A stretch of 64,000 nt of DNA from Agriotes lineatus (GCA_940337035.1 OW679202.1:51043763-51107762); one strand, 5' to 3'; counted from the stretch's first letter, positions 10,641 to 23,190 are shown. The notes: generated by a model from the sequence alone, not told the origin. A program made the numbers and translations.

Positions 10641-11329
10641 AATATTAGATGGTTTTGGGGTGCATTATTTTTAAGTTTTAATTTGTCATTTCTGAAATGT
10701 TTTGAGCCCCGGAATTAAAAACATATAATCTTGGCAAAGGTATTAGGCGTTAGGTCGCGGTCCCTTGTTTCGGAGACCCGGACGACACGTGCAACGTATC
10801 GAGGGGTATTAGAAATGGAATTGGGAATGGGTAGAACGTTCGGGGTTGTGACAGAGGCGCGACGCATCAGTGAAAGTGGGTGGTTTTGCGTAGTTATTTC
10901 TTGGCGTATTCTTAGACGGTGAATTAGATTAGCTAGTGTAGAACGTACGTACTGTCGTAGACAACTGATTGATGTTTGGTAGCTTTTTGGCAATGACAGC
11001 AGACGATAGACGTCAGAAGTTCTAGCTCGTGCTGATCGATTATGAGATAATCGAACGAGGTTATCAGGTTAGCTTTTCCGTCAGTTTTGACAGAAATTGA
11101 CACAAAATCTAACCTGCTAACCTCGAATTTGACATAGACGTACAGTGCAGCCAACATACTATTCAATACGAAACTCCGGCGACTCGCCGGCGAGCCCCTA
11201 GCGAACGACTATGAATACGGCTGTTAGTGTAGCCATCTTATTCTACATTTTTATATAATTTGAATAGATTACCTTCACTTACCGATTAAATACTGTTTAT
11301 ATTAGCTTTGTATTTGCTAATTAAGCCAT
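10641..11329. other. No gene recognised
   Basis: Mixed sequence with a moderately GC-rich part at 10735-10920. Overlapping frames on both strands (10715-10993 minus, 10731-10922 plus) have no known motif. Confidence 0.4.
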
Positions 11330-11424
11330 AAATACTCGTGTAAATACCCATTTTGGGCATTTACCCGGGTAAATACCCCGGGTATTTACCCTAAAAATAA
11401 ATACCTAGGTAATTTACATCACTA
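11330..11424 (-). mobile_element. Palindromic hAT-like terminus
   Basis: The right edge on the plus strand is TTACATCACTA, the complement of TAGTGATGTAA, close to the TAGTGATGGGC end of the complete hAT MITE at 50396-51320. Inside is a strong palindrome built on GGGTAAATACCC / GGGTATTTACCC at about 11364-11392. No left partner was found. Confidence 0.4.
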
Positions 11425-11939
11425 GGCCCAAATATTATAAGGCACATTAGTACTGGAAATGTTTGCAGCCTAAGCGATAAGAGATCACTCCAGCTATGTG
11501 AGAATTGCGCCGGGCTTTCATATACGCAATCGCTACACTGGATATCCATCTAGTTCGCGCTTTTAAATACGGTTATTTAGGTGCTATTTTAATGTTTAAA
11601 TGTACTTTTATGACAGACATAATTGACCTGCTACTCTTTGTTTATAAATGCAGGTAGCCCCGAGCTATAGGATGTAGATTGTTCATTGTTACTTGACACT
11701 TGTGTTTAGGAATTGCCGTTCATTCTAGGTTTGAATCCTAAACTTTTTTATTGCTTTTATGTGTATTTTAAAGCTCGATATGTTTGTATCATCGAATCTG
11801 CTTCTTTTGTGTGCGTTGTTTGAAGTTAGTTGCAGCCCCGAGAATACTACAGATGCATGCCAGATTCTTATTTCAGAATATATTGACACTTCTTCTTCCT
11901 ATTATTCTTGCCTTTAGAATAGTCTGAGAGTCTGTTACT

Positions 11940-12180
11940 ACCGCACACTGAGTGCGTTTGCATAAGCCCGCTTAAGCCACGGCCGTGGCAGGTGGCTCGC
12001 CTAACCCCTTGAATTATGCAAGAATGCCCTTCCACAAGGGTCACCACCACCAAAGATGTTTGTATGATGGCCGGAGATCGTAAGATATTACCACTCTACG
12101 AGTGTGAGATTCGAACTCACTACCTGCCACCTGCAAGCGCAAAGCGCAAAGCACTTGAAAACCACAGATTGAGTTAAAGT
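11940..12180 (-). repeat. Possible tRNA-related repeat
   Basis: On the minus strand the phrase GTGAGTTCGAATCTCAC (12105-12121) resembles a tRNA T-arm / pol III B box, within a block that has the feel of an insect SINE. No convincing A box was located upstream, so a SINE call is tentative. Confidence 0.3.
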
Positions 12181-12484
12181 ATGCATACTGAGCTCGTTAG
12201 GTAAACGAACAGGGCATACTAAAAATACTCAGTCGTACGAGACGTCTTATTCGAATTTAGCGTCCCGACGGAGGGACTAACAAACGTCTCGTTACAAGAC
12301 ATATGCTCCAATAGTTTCATACAAGATACTGTTAATGATTTTGCTTAATTTGTTTTCAAAATGTTTAAACTTCTTAGGTCTAACAATCTTGTGTTATTGT
12401 AGCTAGGGCTTTGCAAACAGCTCACGGACGAAGAATGTTGACATCCGGGATTGCTTATTATCTGGGAAGTACGAGCTTGTCAAG

Positions 12485-12620
12485 TTCCAAAGGAACAGAC
12501 AATGATCATTACTCTCTAAAAAGGGTTTGCAAGTTGGGCCGCCTCTCAATACACCGGCAGTCACGTTAGCGTTTATTATGATTGTTTCGAAAGCTGTGTA
12601 CCTGTATACGTTTGAAAATT
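12485..12620 (+). repeat. Dispersed repeat of unknown type, copy 1
   Basis: About 135 bp shares a common order of phrases with 38973-39108: AGGAACAGACAATG, AGGGTTTGC, CAGTCRCGTT, TTGTTTC. Both copies are on the same strand, roughly 70-75% alike by eye. No coding capacity or termini were identified. Confidence 0.55.
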
Positions 12621-15110
12621 AAAATAGTTTTATTAAAGTACTCATTGCTTTTATTTACTTACATGTGTGTGAACCAACAAGATAAAGTGGCTTATATTTC
12701 CGGTATAAAAATAGCATGTATGATATTAAAAATAAATGCAAATTAGTTACAGAATTGGCGCTAGACAAGTGTGATACCAAAAATTCTAAATATCAAGCAG
12801 CAAAGAAGATTTTTTTTGTTAAAAGAGGTTTTCAACAAAAATTCGCCATTCTGTAACGTGTCTTCATCCTTGCAAATAATTTAGTAAACTAAAACACCCC
12901 TATCGGAACAATTCCCGAGTGAACATACAACTTACAAGGGTTTTGTCTGCGGTGTCCCCAAACGTTGCACTTTAGTTACGCCCATGTACGCGACTCTCAA
13001 AGAGAAAGCGCTGGGGAAGCGCAAACTTTTAATTCCGCATATACAATGCGAATGTTTTGAAGAATAAAATACCTGATTTATCCTGAAGCGGGAAAATAAA
13101 TCGAAGGACCGACAACTTTCCCCCAGAGGCTTGCCAAACTTCCAAGTTACTAGGTGTACGCTACCGAAACTATGAAATTCTCTACGGATGACTGATGCAA
13201 TCTCAAAGTAAAGCAATTCGCCCTAAGTGCACAGAAACTTGTATCTCTTGACTTCAAACTATTTGCGCTATTTGATAAGAAGTTGTTGCAGATTAGGCTA
13301 GGCTACTCTATAGGCGCTAATTTTGTTTTCAGGTGAATCTTCCCCTTCTATCACTGGTCTTTCCAAGTACTAAATGCGAAGGGTTGGTCAGGATATTTAT
13401 CATGTTAATCTGAACATTTCATTGATTTTCTCCGAGCAATTTGGGTTATTCTCAGGTTAATCAGGTTAATAAATACATTGGAATAGAAACTTCAAGCTAT
13501 TTTGTCGACGAATTATCAGTCGTTTGTAAATATTAACGGATATCTTACTAAGAGGGTTCACTATACTTCAATCATTCTTATTAATATTTTTATTATTGGG
13601 GGGATGCTCTCTCTTCTTGAAAGCATATTAAGAGTCCACGGTTACCGAAATGGGATTGTGTAATTGTGCAGTGATTGGTGCACTAAATTTTCGACTCACT
13701 AATTGAACGCAGTAAACTATAGCTTTACTATTTTAAATTATGGAAAAATGCTTATGACTGAGGCGATGAATAAAATATATAAGAATATATTTTATAACGA
13801 TAAAACAACGCTGAAAGTCTCTTAGAAAACCTAAAATGTTAACCATGGAAAACTATATAATATATCAAGGGATCCATCCTGCATCGCACATCAAAGACAT
13901 GATTTCATCCCAGTAGTAATATTCGTAGCTTTTAAGTTTGTATATTCGGTTTAAGTTGGTATCCTGTATTGGAAGGATGGCAACGAGATACCCGCCAACG
14001 ACAGCTCTTGTCCTGGTCTTAGCGGTGGCTTCACGCATCCACAGTTAGTATCCATATCGGAAATAAAGTAAGTTTTGGCATTTTCTATCGTTTTATTTGT
14101 ATGGTGCTAGGCGAAAGGAAACAGCTACCAGTTCCTGATAGTAAAAGTACAATAAACGTCCTTCGATAACTATTAATCAACCAGGAAGTACGAACAGACC
14201 GTCGCGAGGCTTTGGGGTGCAGACAAGCTGCCATCAAAAATCATCGTGGCTCTGCAAATAGAGCCGCATTCAATCATCGTAGCCCTGCAACTGAGTAACT
14301 GCAATTTTACAGCATCTGGTCGGATAATAAACAATTAGAATCCAAAATTATTGCACCAACCGAGTCTGTACAACTTCAAAGATAGATAAAGGATATTCCC
14401 AAAAAACAGGAAGTAGTTGATGAGGGTTTTTATTATTAAAGAAAATTTGGCAAATGAATAGTACCAAAGCGGATGGAGAGAGGATGGCCGAACAAGCAAC
14501 ATGTTTGATACGGCCGGACCAGGTTTTATCCTCAGCGACTACACAGGGATTTTAAAAATCGCACGCCTCGGTCACGACGCTAATACCTGTGGCAGTCGTT
14601 AAGCCCTACTAATGGAATTCGCTTTACTTATAACGGAGAAAGCTGGCCACCTGGCTACCTACCCGTTGTGGTCAAAAGCAAGCCACTGGCTTATAGTAAG
14701 ACAAAGAAGAGGAAGAAAATAGTACCAAATCAACATTTTCAAAATTCAAAGTTGCATTATTTATATGCAACATACAATACATACAGGTTTCTTATTATCT
14801 ACATAGTAATTTTAAATATTGATGAATATTAGTTATAGAGGTTAGTTTAAGGTAGCATATTTAATTAGTTGTTTCTTTTTATAATTTTTACCAAGTATTT
14901 TATAATTAACCTAATCATTTAAGCACGTTTTATCCGTAACCTCTTTTGATCTAGCGATGTAGAGTTATTTGTACCCTTTAGCATCTGGAGGTGTAGTGCG
15001 TGGCCCGAGTAGAGCACAGTTAATTTGACGCGCAACTGTAAATAGTCTCAAGACTCAAGACTCTATATGGTCACGTTCGCCTACAATACGGCAGTAATTA
15101 GTATAGTGGG
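12621..15110. other. No gene recognised
   Basis: Short frames only. An ATG at 14101 opens a modest frame, but its product is not recognisable. 14460-14710 is somewhat GC-richer and may be an old element. Confidence 0.4.
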
Positions 15111-15119
15111 ATATTGCTC

Positions 15120-15545
15120 TTCCTGTCTGAGACCTACAAAACTGGGTTGACACGATTGCACGTTGGTGTGATAACTGGCGTTTCCAGTTTTAGAAGTGCA
15201 AAACCACAATTTTTACCTTTAGCTTTCAGGTATTTAGGCGTATATCTAGACACGCGCTTAACCTAGACTTATGAATTGACAACAAACTACAGGAAACATA
15301 CAATAAGCTTTCTTCTTTATATGCTATTCTGAACCGAAATCCCACACTTCAAATAACTACGTCAGCCCTCATGTAAAAATCAGGCATATCTTTGCCCACG
15401 ATTGTTCAATCTACAGGCCAAGTTCCAAAACTAATCTGGAACGACTGCAGACTATACAAAACAAAATTCTTAGAACGGCCGTTAATGGATCATGGAACGT
15501 CTTAAGTAAACACATTCATGACAAATAGCAATATTTGAAAACTTT
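15120..15545 (+). pseudogene. Jockey-type LINE ORF2 C-terminal fragment
   Basis: Frame-shifted translation gives the post-RT region typical of jockey-clade elements: KLQETYNKLSSLYAILNRNP, then LQITTSAL, a relic of the usual YGxxIYRPSSK segment, and LERLQTIQNKILRTAVNGSW. Several stops and frameshifts separate these pieces. Only the region after the RT core is present, consistent with 5' truncation. Confidence 0.65.
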
Positions 15546-16330
15546 ATTAAAACGACTTTGAAGTGTTTCTACGAAAACTGCTCACTATGCACTGGTAACA
15601 TCCATACTCAGCAGTGTCAGTGAATGTTACAAGAAAACTAATATTTTCAACACAGGTATGCGTAGTATTCTGTATGACGAACTGACTTAATCGACGTGAT
15701 GATGATGAGGGAAGGATGTGAGGAAGCAAAAAAGCGAAGCCAAAAGGGTACGTCGAAAGAAAAAACGAGAAAAGAAGAAACGAAAATAGAAAAGCATCGA
15801 AGAACCATCATTAAAAATACACATCGTTGCTTCAATAAAATAAGTACTAAAACAGGAGAATAATAAAAACATCTGAAAATATGTATTAAAAATAAAATAC
15901 ACGAATCCAGAATCATGTTTTGCAAGAAAAAAATCAACAGCAAGTGTGTTGTAGTATTTACTTTAGAACCCTGTTATTTTAAGTTGGTAAATATTGCAGC
16001 CTCTCGTTTACTGGTACTTTCATGATTACTAGCCTTTGAATACATCGACAGCTTGAATATATTACGTTCTAAATATTTATAAATTACTTGTGGTAATTAC
16101 GTAGATTAACGAAAATGATGAAATAATAAGGTCTGTAATAGATATTATTGCTGGAGCAGCTTTGTAAGGGGTGGTGTATGCAGTTTGATGGTGCAGTTGA
16201 GTTGTACACTGATTCATTGTCGTTATGGTTGCACTGATTTTGGAAAGCTTTGTTTTTTCGGTCGGTCCTCATCATTTTATTGTTGAGTTGGTGCCCAATT
16301 GGTACCTCGGATAGTACTATCGTACCTCGA
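15546..16330. other. No gene recognised
   Basis: AT-rich flank after the jockey fragment. A short GATGATGATGAG tract lies at about 15698. No supported coding region. Confidence 0.4.
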
Positions 16331-16970
16331 ACTAGCGGATATCCGGCGAGATCACCGTTAACCCTTTACCTAATAAGTACCTAACCTATCAGTGATACAG
16401 GAAGTGCACCTAGGTAGGTATAGGATGCTTATTTCCCACGAATGCCTTGTCATTTCGGTCTTCTGCAAAGACGGCAACCGTAGATGCAAATCTGACATAA
16501 GTTGTAGCTCATTCGTCTAGTTAGCATTCGGTTAATATACACTAGATGCCTTACGCATCAGTTTTGCAGATGTTACCGGAATTTAATCGATGGTGCACCT
16601 GAAGAACATCAATGACTGAGACATTCTACTATTCTATGCTACGTGGGAGTGCCGCGGGGGCTGCAAAACCCCCTGTCAGTAGTACCATCCTGAACACTTA
16701 TTGCTAAATGTCTTAATGTTTGTTGACCCTTACTTGCATGGCTGTTTGTGGAATTTGACTGTTTTGTGCTTACGAGCGTGAGTGACCACATGCCACATAA
16801 ACCCACTAATCGCCTTGCTTCCCCCGGCGTCATGTTTCTGATCCACAACCCTTAGAACGAAAGGGCGTTACCGCATTTCTGGGTACGTCGCCAACTTGCA
16901 AAATGTATGCATGAGGATCGCTTTAAATCCAGAAAAGAAAATTAACCCCGAATCGATGTGTCTACAAATG
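16331..16970 (+). repeat. Unknown ~0.6-kb dispersed repeat, copy 1
   Basis: This block aligns by eye along most of its length with 25508-26080. Shared anchors, in order: CTAGCGGATATCC near the left end, CCTATCAGTGAT, TAGCATTCGG, TTGCTAAATGTC (GTACTGCTAAATGTC in the other copy), GTGACCACATGCCACAT, CTTGCTTCCCCCGG, and AATCCAG-AAAA near the right end. No ORF, inverted ends or target duplication was found. Confidence 0.75.
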
Positions 16971-16983
16971 ATAACTTAAAAAT

Positions 16984-17240
16984 AAAATTTGACCAATGCA
17001 ATGGAAAGAATACAAATTTCTTGGAAGAGAGGTGACAGACAATAATTGTTAAATACTAGAACTGGAGATACCACAACACAAAAGTATTAGAGCAATGCCA
17101 CAAACAAATAAGCTTAAAGAACGTGTCTATAAAAAGAAAAAAATCCAAGAAGGAATGAACAAATCAAGAATTAAAGGACCTATTCTAACGGCCATATTTA
17201 GTTATAAAAATACAGCAGAGGAAGACCAAAGAAGATATGA
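16984..17240 (+). pseudogene. Possible LINE ORF2 C-terminal fragment
   Basis: The phrase QWKEYKFLGREVTDNN followed by a basic, interrupted stretch resembles the YKYLGxxIT segment after the RT core in insect LINEs. Stops interrupt it, and the characteristic YGAETW is not clear, so the call is tentative. Confidence 0.4.
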
Positions 17241-19047
17241 ACAAAGTGTGTGAAACAAGACCTAAACAGTATGTGAATGGAATAGCAAAATCCTGCATCA
17301 AGGAACTCCACGGCGTCATAGAAGTTCTGCATACTCAAATGTCCCGTTTACGGTTGTTGTAATCCAAACAATACCTTTGAAGGTGACTATGCATATCTGC
17401 AAACAATAATAGATCTATACCGAAACTTCATGGTAATATTCATGTATGTCTGCATGCATAAAGGCATTTGTATGTGTTCTTTGTGCGATAGAGCGCAATA
17501 AATACAGAAAACCTGCTGTGATGAAACGAATATGAGTCTTTACAAAATTCCCCTAAAATATTTGTACTAAATTTCAGCGCTCTTGGATTTCATGTTTAAT
17601 TTGGATCGGTTGAAGTAAGTTTCACAAATTCTCACCGGGTTACACCCGGCACTGCGCAAAAAGGAGGCTCCTGAGATATTTAATTAAATATTGTTGAGAT
17701 TATTTGTTTCAACGGCAAATGTGCATACAGTTGCTTGCGGAGAGCAATAACAAACCTTGAAAAGTAAAATATTGAACGTTATATGGGTAACACTCTTGTC
17801 AACTTTTTTTGCTTTAAAAATGAATTGAAATCATGATTTACAAGATTTAGCAGATGTTAATATATTTTGGTAACTCATATTCCAAATTTCTGTTGTGGTC
17901 TATTTAAAAACATTGAAAATTCTAAAAGCACGATTATTTGTTGCAACCATCATACACTATATAAAATGCTACTACGTAAATTGCCTCTATATGTCTATAT
18001 TATTTTTTTATGCTGCAGCAGCGCCATAAATACACAAATGGAATCGTTACTTCGTTTTTCGTAGGGTGATACCCATGTTTCATGCCCCGTAAATTACTTT
18101 TACGATCCAGCACTTGTTAGCTTTATATAGACAGAGTCATGCTTTTACAACATTTTTGATATTTCAAACAGAAGCAACGGTTCATAACTCTAACCCATTA
18201 AAGCCTGCGAAAATTTTCGGTGGAGGGTAGTTGCTACAACATTTTCCACCCATTGCCTCTACTACATGGTTAAATTTTTATTGCTGTCTATGCACGGTAA
18301 TAACGTTTTAATGAGCTGATAAGAACGCCATAAATTCCAGAATTTAATCGGAGCTTGCTAGTTCGTTGCGATGTTCGAGAATTTTATGCTCCTTCCCGAG
18401 GCTGTATATACAAACAACATAAAATAAAATCGGATCCGAAATCAATCACAGATATTTCTGTCGCTGACGATCTGATCCAATAAACTATCGCTTGTGTTAT
18501 GGCTTACTGCCTCGCAGTCCAGCTCATGCATTTTTAAACTGAAGTTACAGAGCTGAATTTCAATATTTATGATAAAATTTTATCCGCGAGCTGATAATAC
18601 GTGCGAACCATGTAAAGTTTCCCGGGAACGCTCTCTGGAGGATAGTGGCACCGGTATGCAGTGTTGTTAAAAATTAAAGTGCAATATTCCACCTAACAAC
18701 GTTTAATAAGACAATTTTACGAGAGATATGAACTTTTCCTCCTTTAACGCGTGTGTTACAGTAAAATAGTAGACAGCAAAAATTTTCACATTCTAACAAT
18801 AAGTTTCAAAAGGTAGCAAAAGTAGCTATTATATCCGCGATAGCTAGAAAATTATCCTTCCACCTTATGTATATTGATCAAAACAAATAGTCGTAAGCGT
18901 GATTATGCAATGTGTAACCAGTTGTTTATTCTTCTAAATAAAAAATAAAATAAACTATTGATGATATCTGCACTACGTGAAAACTGATGATAAATGGCAG
19001 GCAATTTTAAATTTCTTAGGGAGGAACACTAATAATTATCAAACAAG
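17241..19047. other. No gene recognised
   Basis: AT-rich sequence with only short chance frames and no recognisable repeat. Confidence 0.4.
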
Positions 19048-19251
19048 ATGCGACAAGCTTCAAGCCCTTTCTCGATACTTTGGAACACAATAATATTATT
19101 GATTATATCCATAAATGTATTGAATCTGGAAACTGTCGACATAGTAGTTGTGTACAATCGCAATACACGTAATCTAGTGAAAGAAGTAGCTCGATTGTTC
19201 CCGAGTTCCTGTCTGTCAGATATGATGTATTTTGGAATTAGATTACTTTAA
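19048..19251 (+). CDS. Candidate exon with signal-peptide-like N-terminus, unknown product
   Basis: An ATG in a good context (AACAAGATG) opens 67 codons. The N-terminus has a basic residue, then a hydrophobic run at residues ~9-25 (ILWNTIILLIISINVLN), like a cleavable signal sequence, followed by a mixed-polarity segment ending FGIRLL before TAA. It is not a match to any transposon family I recognise. It may be the first exon of a secreted or membrane protein, or chance. No strong 5' splice site is seen near its end, which lowers confidence. Confidence 0.25.
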   Translation: MRQASSPFSILWNTIILLIISINVLNLETVDIVVVYNRNTRNLVKEVARLFPSSCLSDMMYFGIRLL

Positions 19252-20513
19252 GTGCCTGTGTGTGGAGCAGCTTGCCTATTTTCCTTTTAGTTAATTTTTG
19301 GTGTATTTTGAAAACTTTAATTTGGCACTTCGATCGGGACTTTAGAATACAGCCAGTTTTGCGGTGTTGTTTCCTGCAAAGCAGCCGTCTTCCTGTGACA
19401 ATGTAAGACCGAAAACGTAGGCTGGGGCTGGTTATCACTACCCCTGTTCGTTATGTATTGACTATGAATTAACTAGCCAGCAATCTTGAGGCCGGTGACC
19501 ACCTATCGGCTTCTACGAGCAGTTTTGTTATTGTCAGTTTCTCAGAGGTATACAGTTGTTGCACGAACAACGAAGGTGATGCGTCAGGTCGTCGTATGAA
19601 GCTACAAGATCCGTTAGATAGAATGATACCATCTAGAGAACGCAGGTCAGGTTTTTTCTTACCACTACCATATTCGCATGGTGTCCAGAGCCGCCTGTTA
19701 TTTGGACTGCGCCCATGCTGTTAATTTATAACTCAAATATCTATTGTTCACAATTTTTTGCGTTCTTAGTAACATTAAATCACTTTAAGTAATTTTGGTT
19801 TTGCGTCAACAGTGTTTATTAAATTGTTAAAATAGTAAACGAAGCTTCTGTTTAATGGCGAACCATGACGTCCAGCGAAAGCTTGTTTTGTGACCAATAA
19901 AGTTGCTTAATTATCAATGCACTTCGTCTTCACCAGGCCTCTGCGAGACGTATGCATAACGCAATTAACATTAGGTAGTAGATTTTTGCCAGGGCCCACT
20001 GAGGCTGCAGATCAGTGAGTATAATTTACCTGTTCGATTCCACTGCCTTTGCATTCAATTCTTGTAATTGCCAGCGTAATGTCCATATCTTGACAAAAAC
20101 TTTCTAGGTTGTTTTAAATATACCCAACCCAGCTTAATGTGATTATTTGTTTGAATCAAAACTGTACAAGTAACTTCCAAGTTTTCTTGCATTCTCAATT
20201 TGGCTTCATTTATATGTCACCCACAACTTTCAACTTTTGTTATTCGATCAATTTAGTGAACACTATATTCAGTAAAGCCTTGTTACTTGAATTTTACTTT
20301 GGGTATTTTCCTTTTATATGATCCACCGACACCTCATTTATTTTAGATTAGGGTTGTCTGAGAAAGAGGCTCTCAACGGTAAATGCTAAATACATATTCT
20401 GGCTAGTCTGTTGCATAATGTGATATAATATAAAACATTGTTAAATTAATAAGTAGTTAAAACAAGCATTTCGTAATAATAATATAATACGAGTAATACA
20501 TTTTTATAGAAAT
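19252..20513. other. No gene recognised
   Basis: Only short frames; nothing supported on either strand. Confidence 0.4.
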
Positions 20514-20526
20514 AATTGCTTTGATG

Positions 20527-20832
20527 ATTTCGGAGGTTTTGACGGCCATTGTCATTAAGTAACAAACGACTTCCGGGACTGGACCGTGTCATTATTAAAG
20601 TCGAAGAACTCAACGTTTCGCCCACTTTTGTAGGGTGCTTCACCAGGGGGAAAAGGAAACGAGCACGGTAACTCAACGTGTAAACCACGCCAGAGGCGAA
20701 ACTATTTTGCAAGGGAAGAGAAACTCTTCAGAAGAGTTTCGCCTCTGGCGTGGTTTACACGATGAGTTACCGTGTTATTTTTCTTTGACCTTAATAATGA
20801 CACGGTCCAATCCCGGAACTCGTTTGTTACTT
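20527..20832 (-). mobile_element. Small inverted-arm Penelope-like element, copy 1 (306 bp)
   Basis: A fold-back element whose arms (from about 20556 and up to 20832) run AAGTAACAAACGACTTCCGG inward and its complement outward. Near the centre are two further inverse-complementary phrases, CACGCCAGAGGCGAAAC and GTTTCGCCTCTGGCGTG. It is flanked by a perfect 13-bp direct repeat, AATTGCTTTGATG, at 20514-20526 and 20833-20845, so this is a bounded insertion. The left side carries an extra ~30 bp (GGCCATTGTCATT) missing from the right arm; the longer copy at 45032-45467 has this tail on its right, so I orient copy 1 on the minus strand. Known: Penelope-like elements carry terminal repeats in direct or inverted order plus hammerhead ribozymes. 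The family call is inferred; no RT or GIY-YIG sequence is present. Confidence 0.65.
20611..20647 (-). ncRNA. Hammerhead-ribozyme-like motif, copy 1
   Basis: On the minus strand: CTGGTGA, then GC-rich stem strand AGCACCC, a loop, GTGGGC, and GAAACGTT. This matches the hammerhead order box I - stem II - GAAA, with one departure from CUGANGA (A to G at its fourth position) and an imperfect stem II. The sequence after GAAA is the palindrome AACGTT, which would suit the very short stem III known from Penelope-type hammerheads. I could not assign a cleavage triplet, so activity is unproven. Confidence 0.4.
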
Positions 20833-20845
20833 AATTGCTTTGATG

Positions 20846-23064
20846 CCTGGAAGCTGGCGTAGTGGTTCCTATATTTGTCATTCATTGAGACTTTCTTTGC
20901 CTTTAAGCACCTTTGATCACCTGAATCGCAGATATATTTTTTAAACGGTGGCCAACAACTGGGCGCTCCAATTTATTAATAGGAATGTTTGCCTTCAGGC
21001 ACATATTTATTGTGTCTTCGTTCAAGTTCTTGTTTACGTATAATACGGTGTAAATAATGTACTTCAGGAGTTTGACATGTCTATATATTTATTTTTTCTG
21101 CACAAAAGATAAATTCTATAGATTCAGGTCTATATTTGAAATAAATTAGACAAATATATAAATTCAATTTTCAATAAATTGTTGAAAATTTATGTAAACC
21201 CCTTGGGGTGTGTTACGAAATTGACCATATTTACGTCGATTTCCTAGGAAAATAATTTTAAAATGCTGGAAAAGATGCGAACCAATTTTATTTCCGCCAG
21301 TTTATTTTTAGGTATTTTTACTCGCAAATATCAGATTTAATCATAACACTCCATTTGAGCTGTAGCACGCAAGCACCCACCTGAAGGCAGACCTTTATTA
21401 TAGAAAAACCTTATGCAGTATGCATCTCCAAGAAGGTCATAACAAGTTTAACTGCTTTTAGTTACAGTCAATTCAATAATTATTTTTATCACTACATGAA
21501 CACATTAAATGTGGCCATTTTGCACCTGACACCAACGACGCTAGAAATAAAAATTTCGTATATAAAAAAACTAAAAATGCCTCAGTAGTTCGAATCAAGG
21601 GTCTTGTGACTACTTGGTTCATTTCTGGTGAAATTGAAAAAATATTTGCCCCTGCTTTAGGCGACAAACACAACCGTAACTGTAGTCGCTTTACATTTAA
21701 AATATGATTTTCAACAGGAAAATCAATGTACGCAATTGACAGAATTATGGAGAAGGTTGTAAATAAAGCAAAAGTATGTAATGCAGCTGTTTTTGGAACC
21801 ATTAAGGAATATAGGGATACTCATACATTTTCATAACTTAAAACAAATTAAAATCATACGAGCAGTTTAAATTTAATGGATATTTTAATATCAATACCTT
21901 TCATAAAATAGGACATCAGTTTTATTTTATAAAGGAATCGACTATAGATAAAGTTCTGGAAAAGGCAAATGAAGAACAAGATTTATTAAACTTCTAACAG
22001 AATGACTTTGCATAAGCTACTTAATACATAATTTCAAAGAAGATAAATGGGGACTTAGTCGGTGTCGAACGCTTTGATAGAATCTATGAAGAAAATGTAC
22101 ACCAAGAATTCTATGGATTTCTAAAAAATGTAGTAACATAAAGATTGTATACGTTTCTTTCGAAATCTTTGCTGCTCCTATGCTGTGTAATTTTTTAGGT
22201 AACTATATTAATTACGGAGGTGAGGAGATTTAAAGTGACACTAAAGAGTGTGCTTCAAAGAAATTAACCACTGAGTGCTCTTTCTGGGTCTAGCTTTTGG
22301 CAACTTCATTTATATTATATAGCATATACTTACTTCACCGGGGATATTTTTATATAAACTTTACAAAGCCAGTTTTAATTTCTACACCTTTTGAAATCAC
22401 ACTATAGGAAGCCGTTTGAGAAAATACTCTATTCACATTGAAACTTAAACAGTAAATCCTGTGTTCAAAACTATAAATTGTGAGAGAATTTCGTTAAGGA
22501 CAAATGAAAAATGTAGAAATTATAATCGTGTTGAAGGTACTGTACACTTCCTAGCTTTCCGGATACACTTTCGGGGCTCATCTATCTGTTGAGAAATACC
22601 TCAACGCTGCGAGCGGTTTATCACAGAGACGAATTACTTTTAAACATTACTTTCATCAGTCAGGGTATTTATGCGCCTCATCTAATTAGGAGTATCACGA
22701 GTCCTAATAAAAACAAGAATAACGAAGGCATTTATCAGCGACAATGACTCAGGAAGAAAGCTGTTCAAAGAGCCGGGCTTGCTAAACCAGTGTTGCCAAC
22801 TCTAAATTAAGAAATCGACTAAAGGATTTTTTTACTTATGGCCAATAAAAATATTGATTCGATTTAAACATGAATAATAACAGAAAATCTTAAAATAAGC
22901 CGCATTAAAAGTTATTAAATAAAAATATATACTGGATTGTGATATTAGTAAATTATGATTATCAGGACTATTGTAAGTATTGCTGCACTAATTGTATGTT
23001 ACTTAACCTAGCTTTGGTCGACAATGTCACAGAGAGCATATATATTCTAAAGCATGAAAGTAGC
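20846..23064. other. No gene recognised
   Basis: AT-rich. The 109-codon minus-strand frame at 21473-21802 has a true ATG and a hydrophobic stretch near its start, but no recognisable domain and AT-driven composition; I do not call it a gene. Confidence 0.4.
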
Positions 23065-23190
23065 CATAGTGATCATCATCATCATCTGTTTATGGGTATA
23101 GGTAGTTGACTTCTTCCATCTTCATCCTTATTTCAGTTGGTCTGTCCACCTTGTCCTTGGTCTGCCTCTATTTCGGGTTCCTGATGGTTT
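23065..23190 (-). pseudogene. RTE-type LINE 3' end
   Basis: Minus-strand translation gives RGRPRTRWTDQLK, the conserved tail of insect RTE ORFs, followed within ~70 bp by an ATGATGATGATGAT tract (plus-strand ATCATCATCATCATC at 23074-23088), the short tandem tail typical of RTE. Everything upstream is missing. Confidence 0.55.

Noticed and set aside
11690..11750. GGTTTGAATCC as a tRNA T-arm near 11730
   Set aside because: No D-arm, anticodon stem or acceptor pairing could be built around it.
21473..21802. 109-codon minus-strand frame with hydrophobic start
   Set aside because: No domain, AT-driven composition and no supporting signals.
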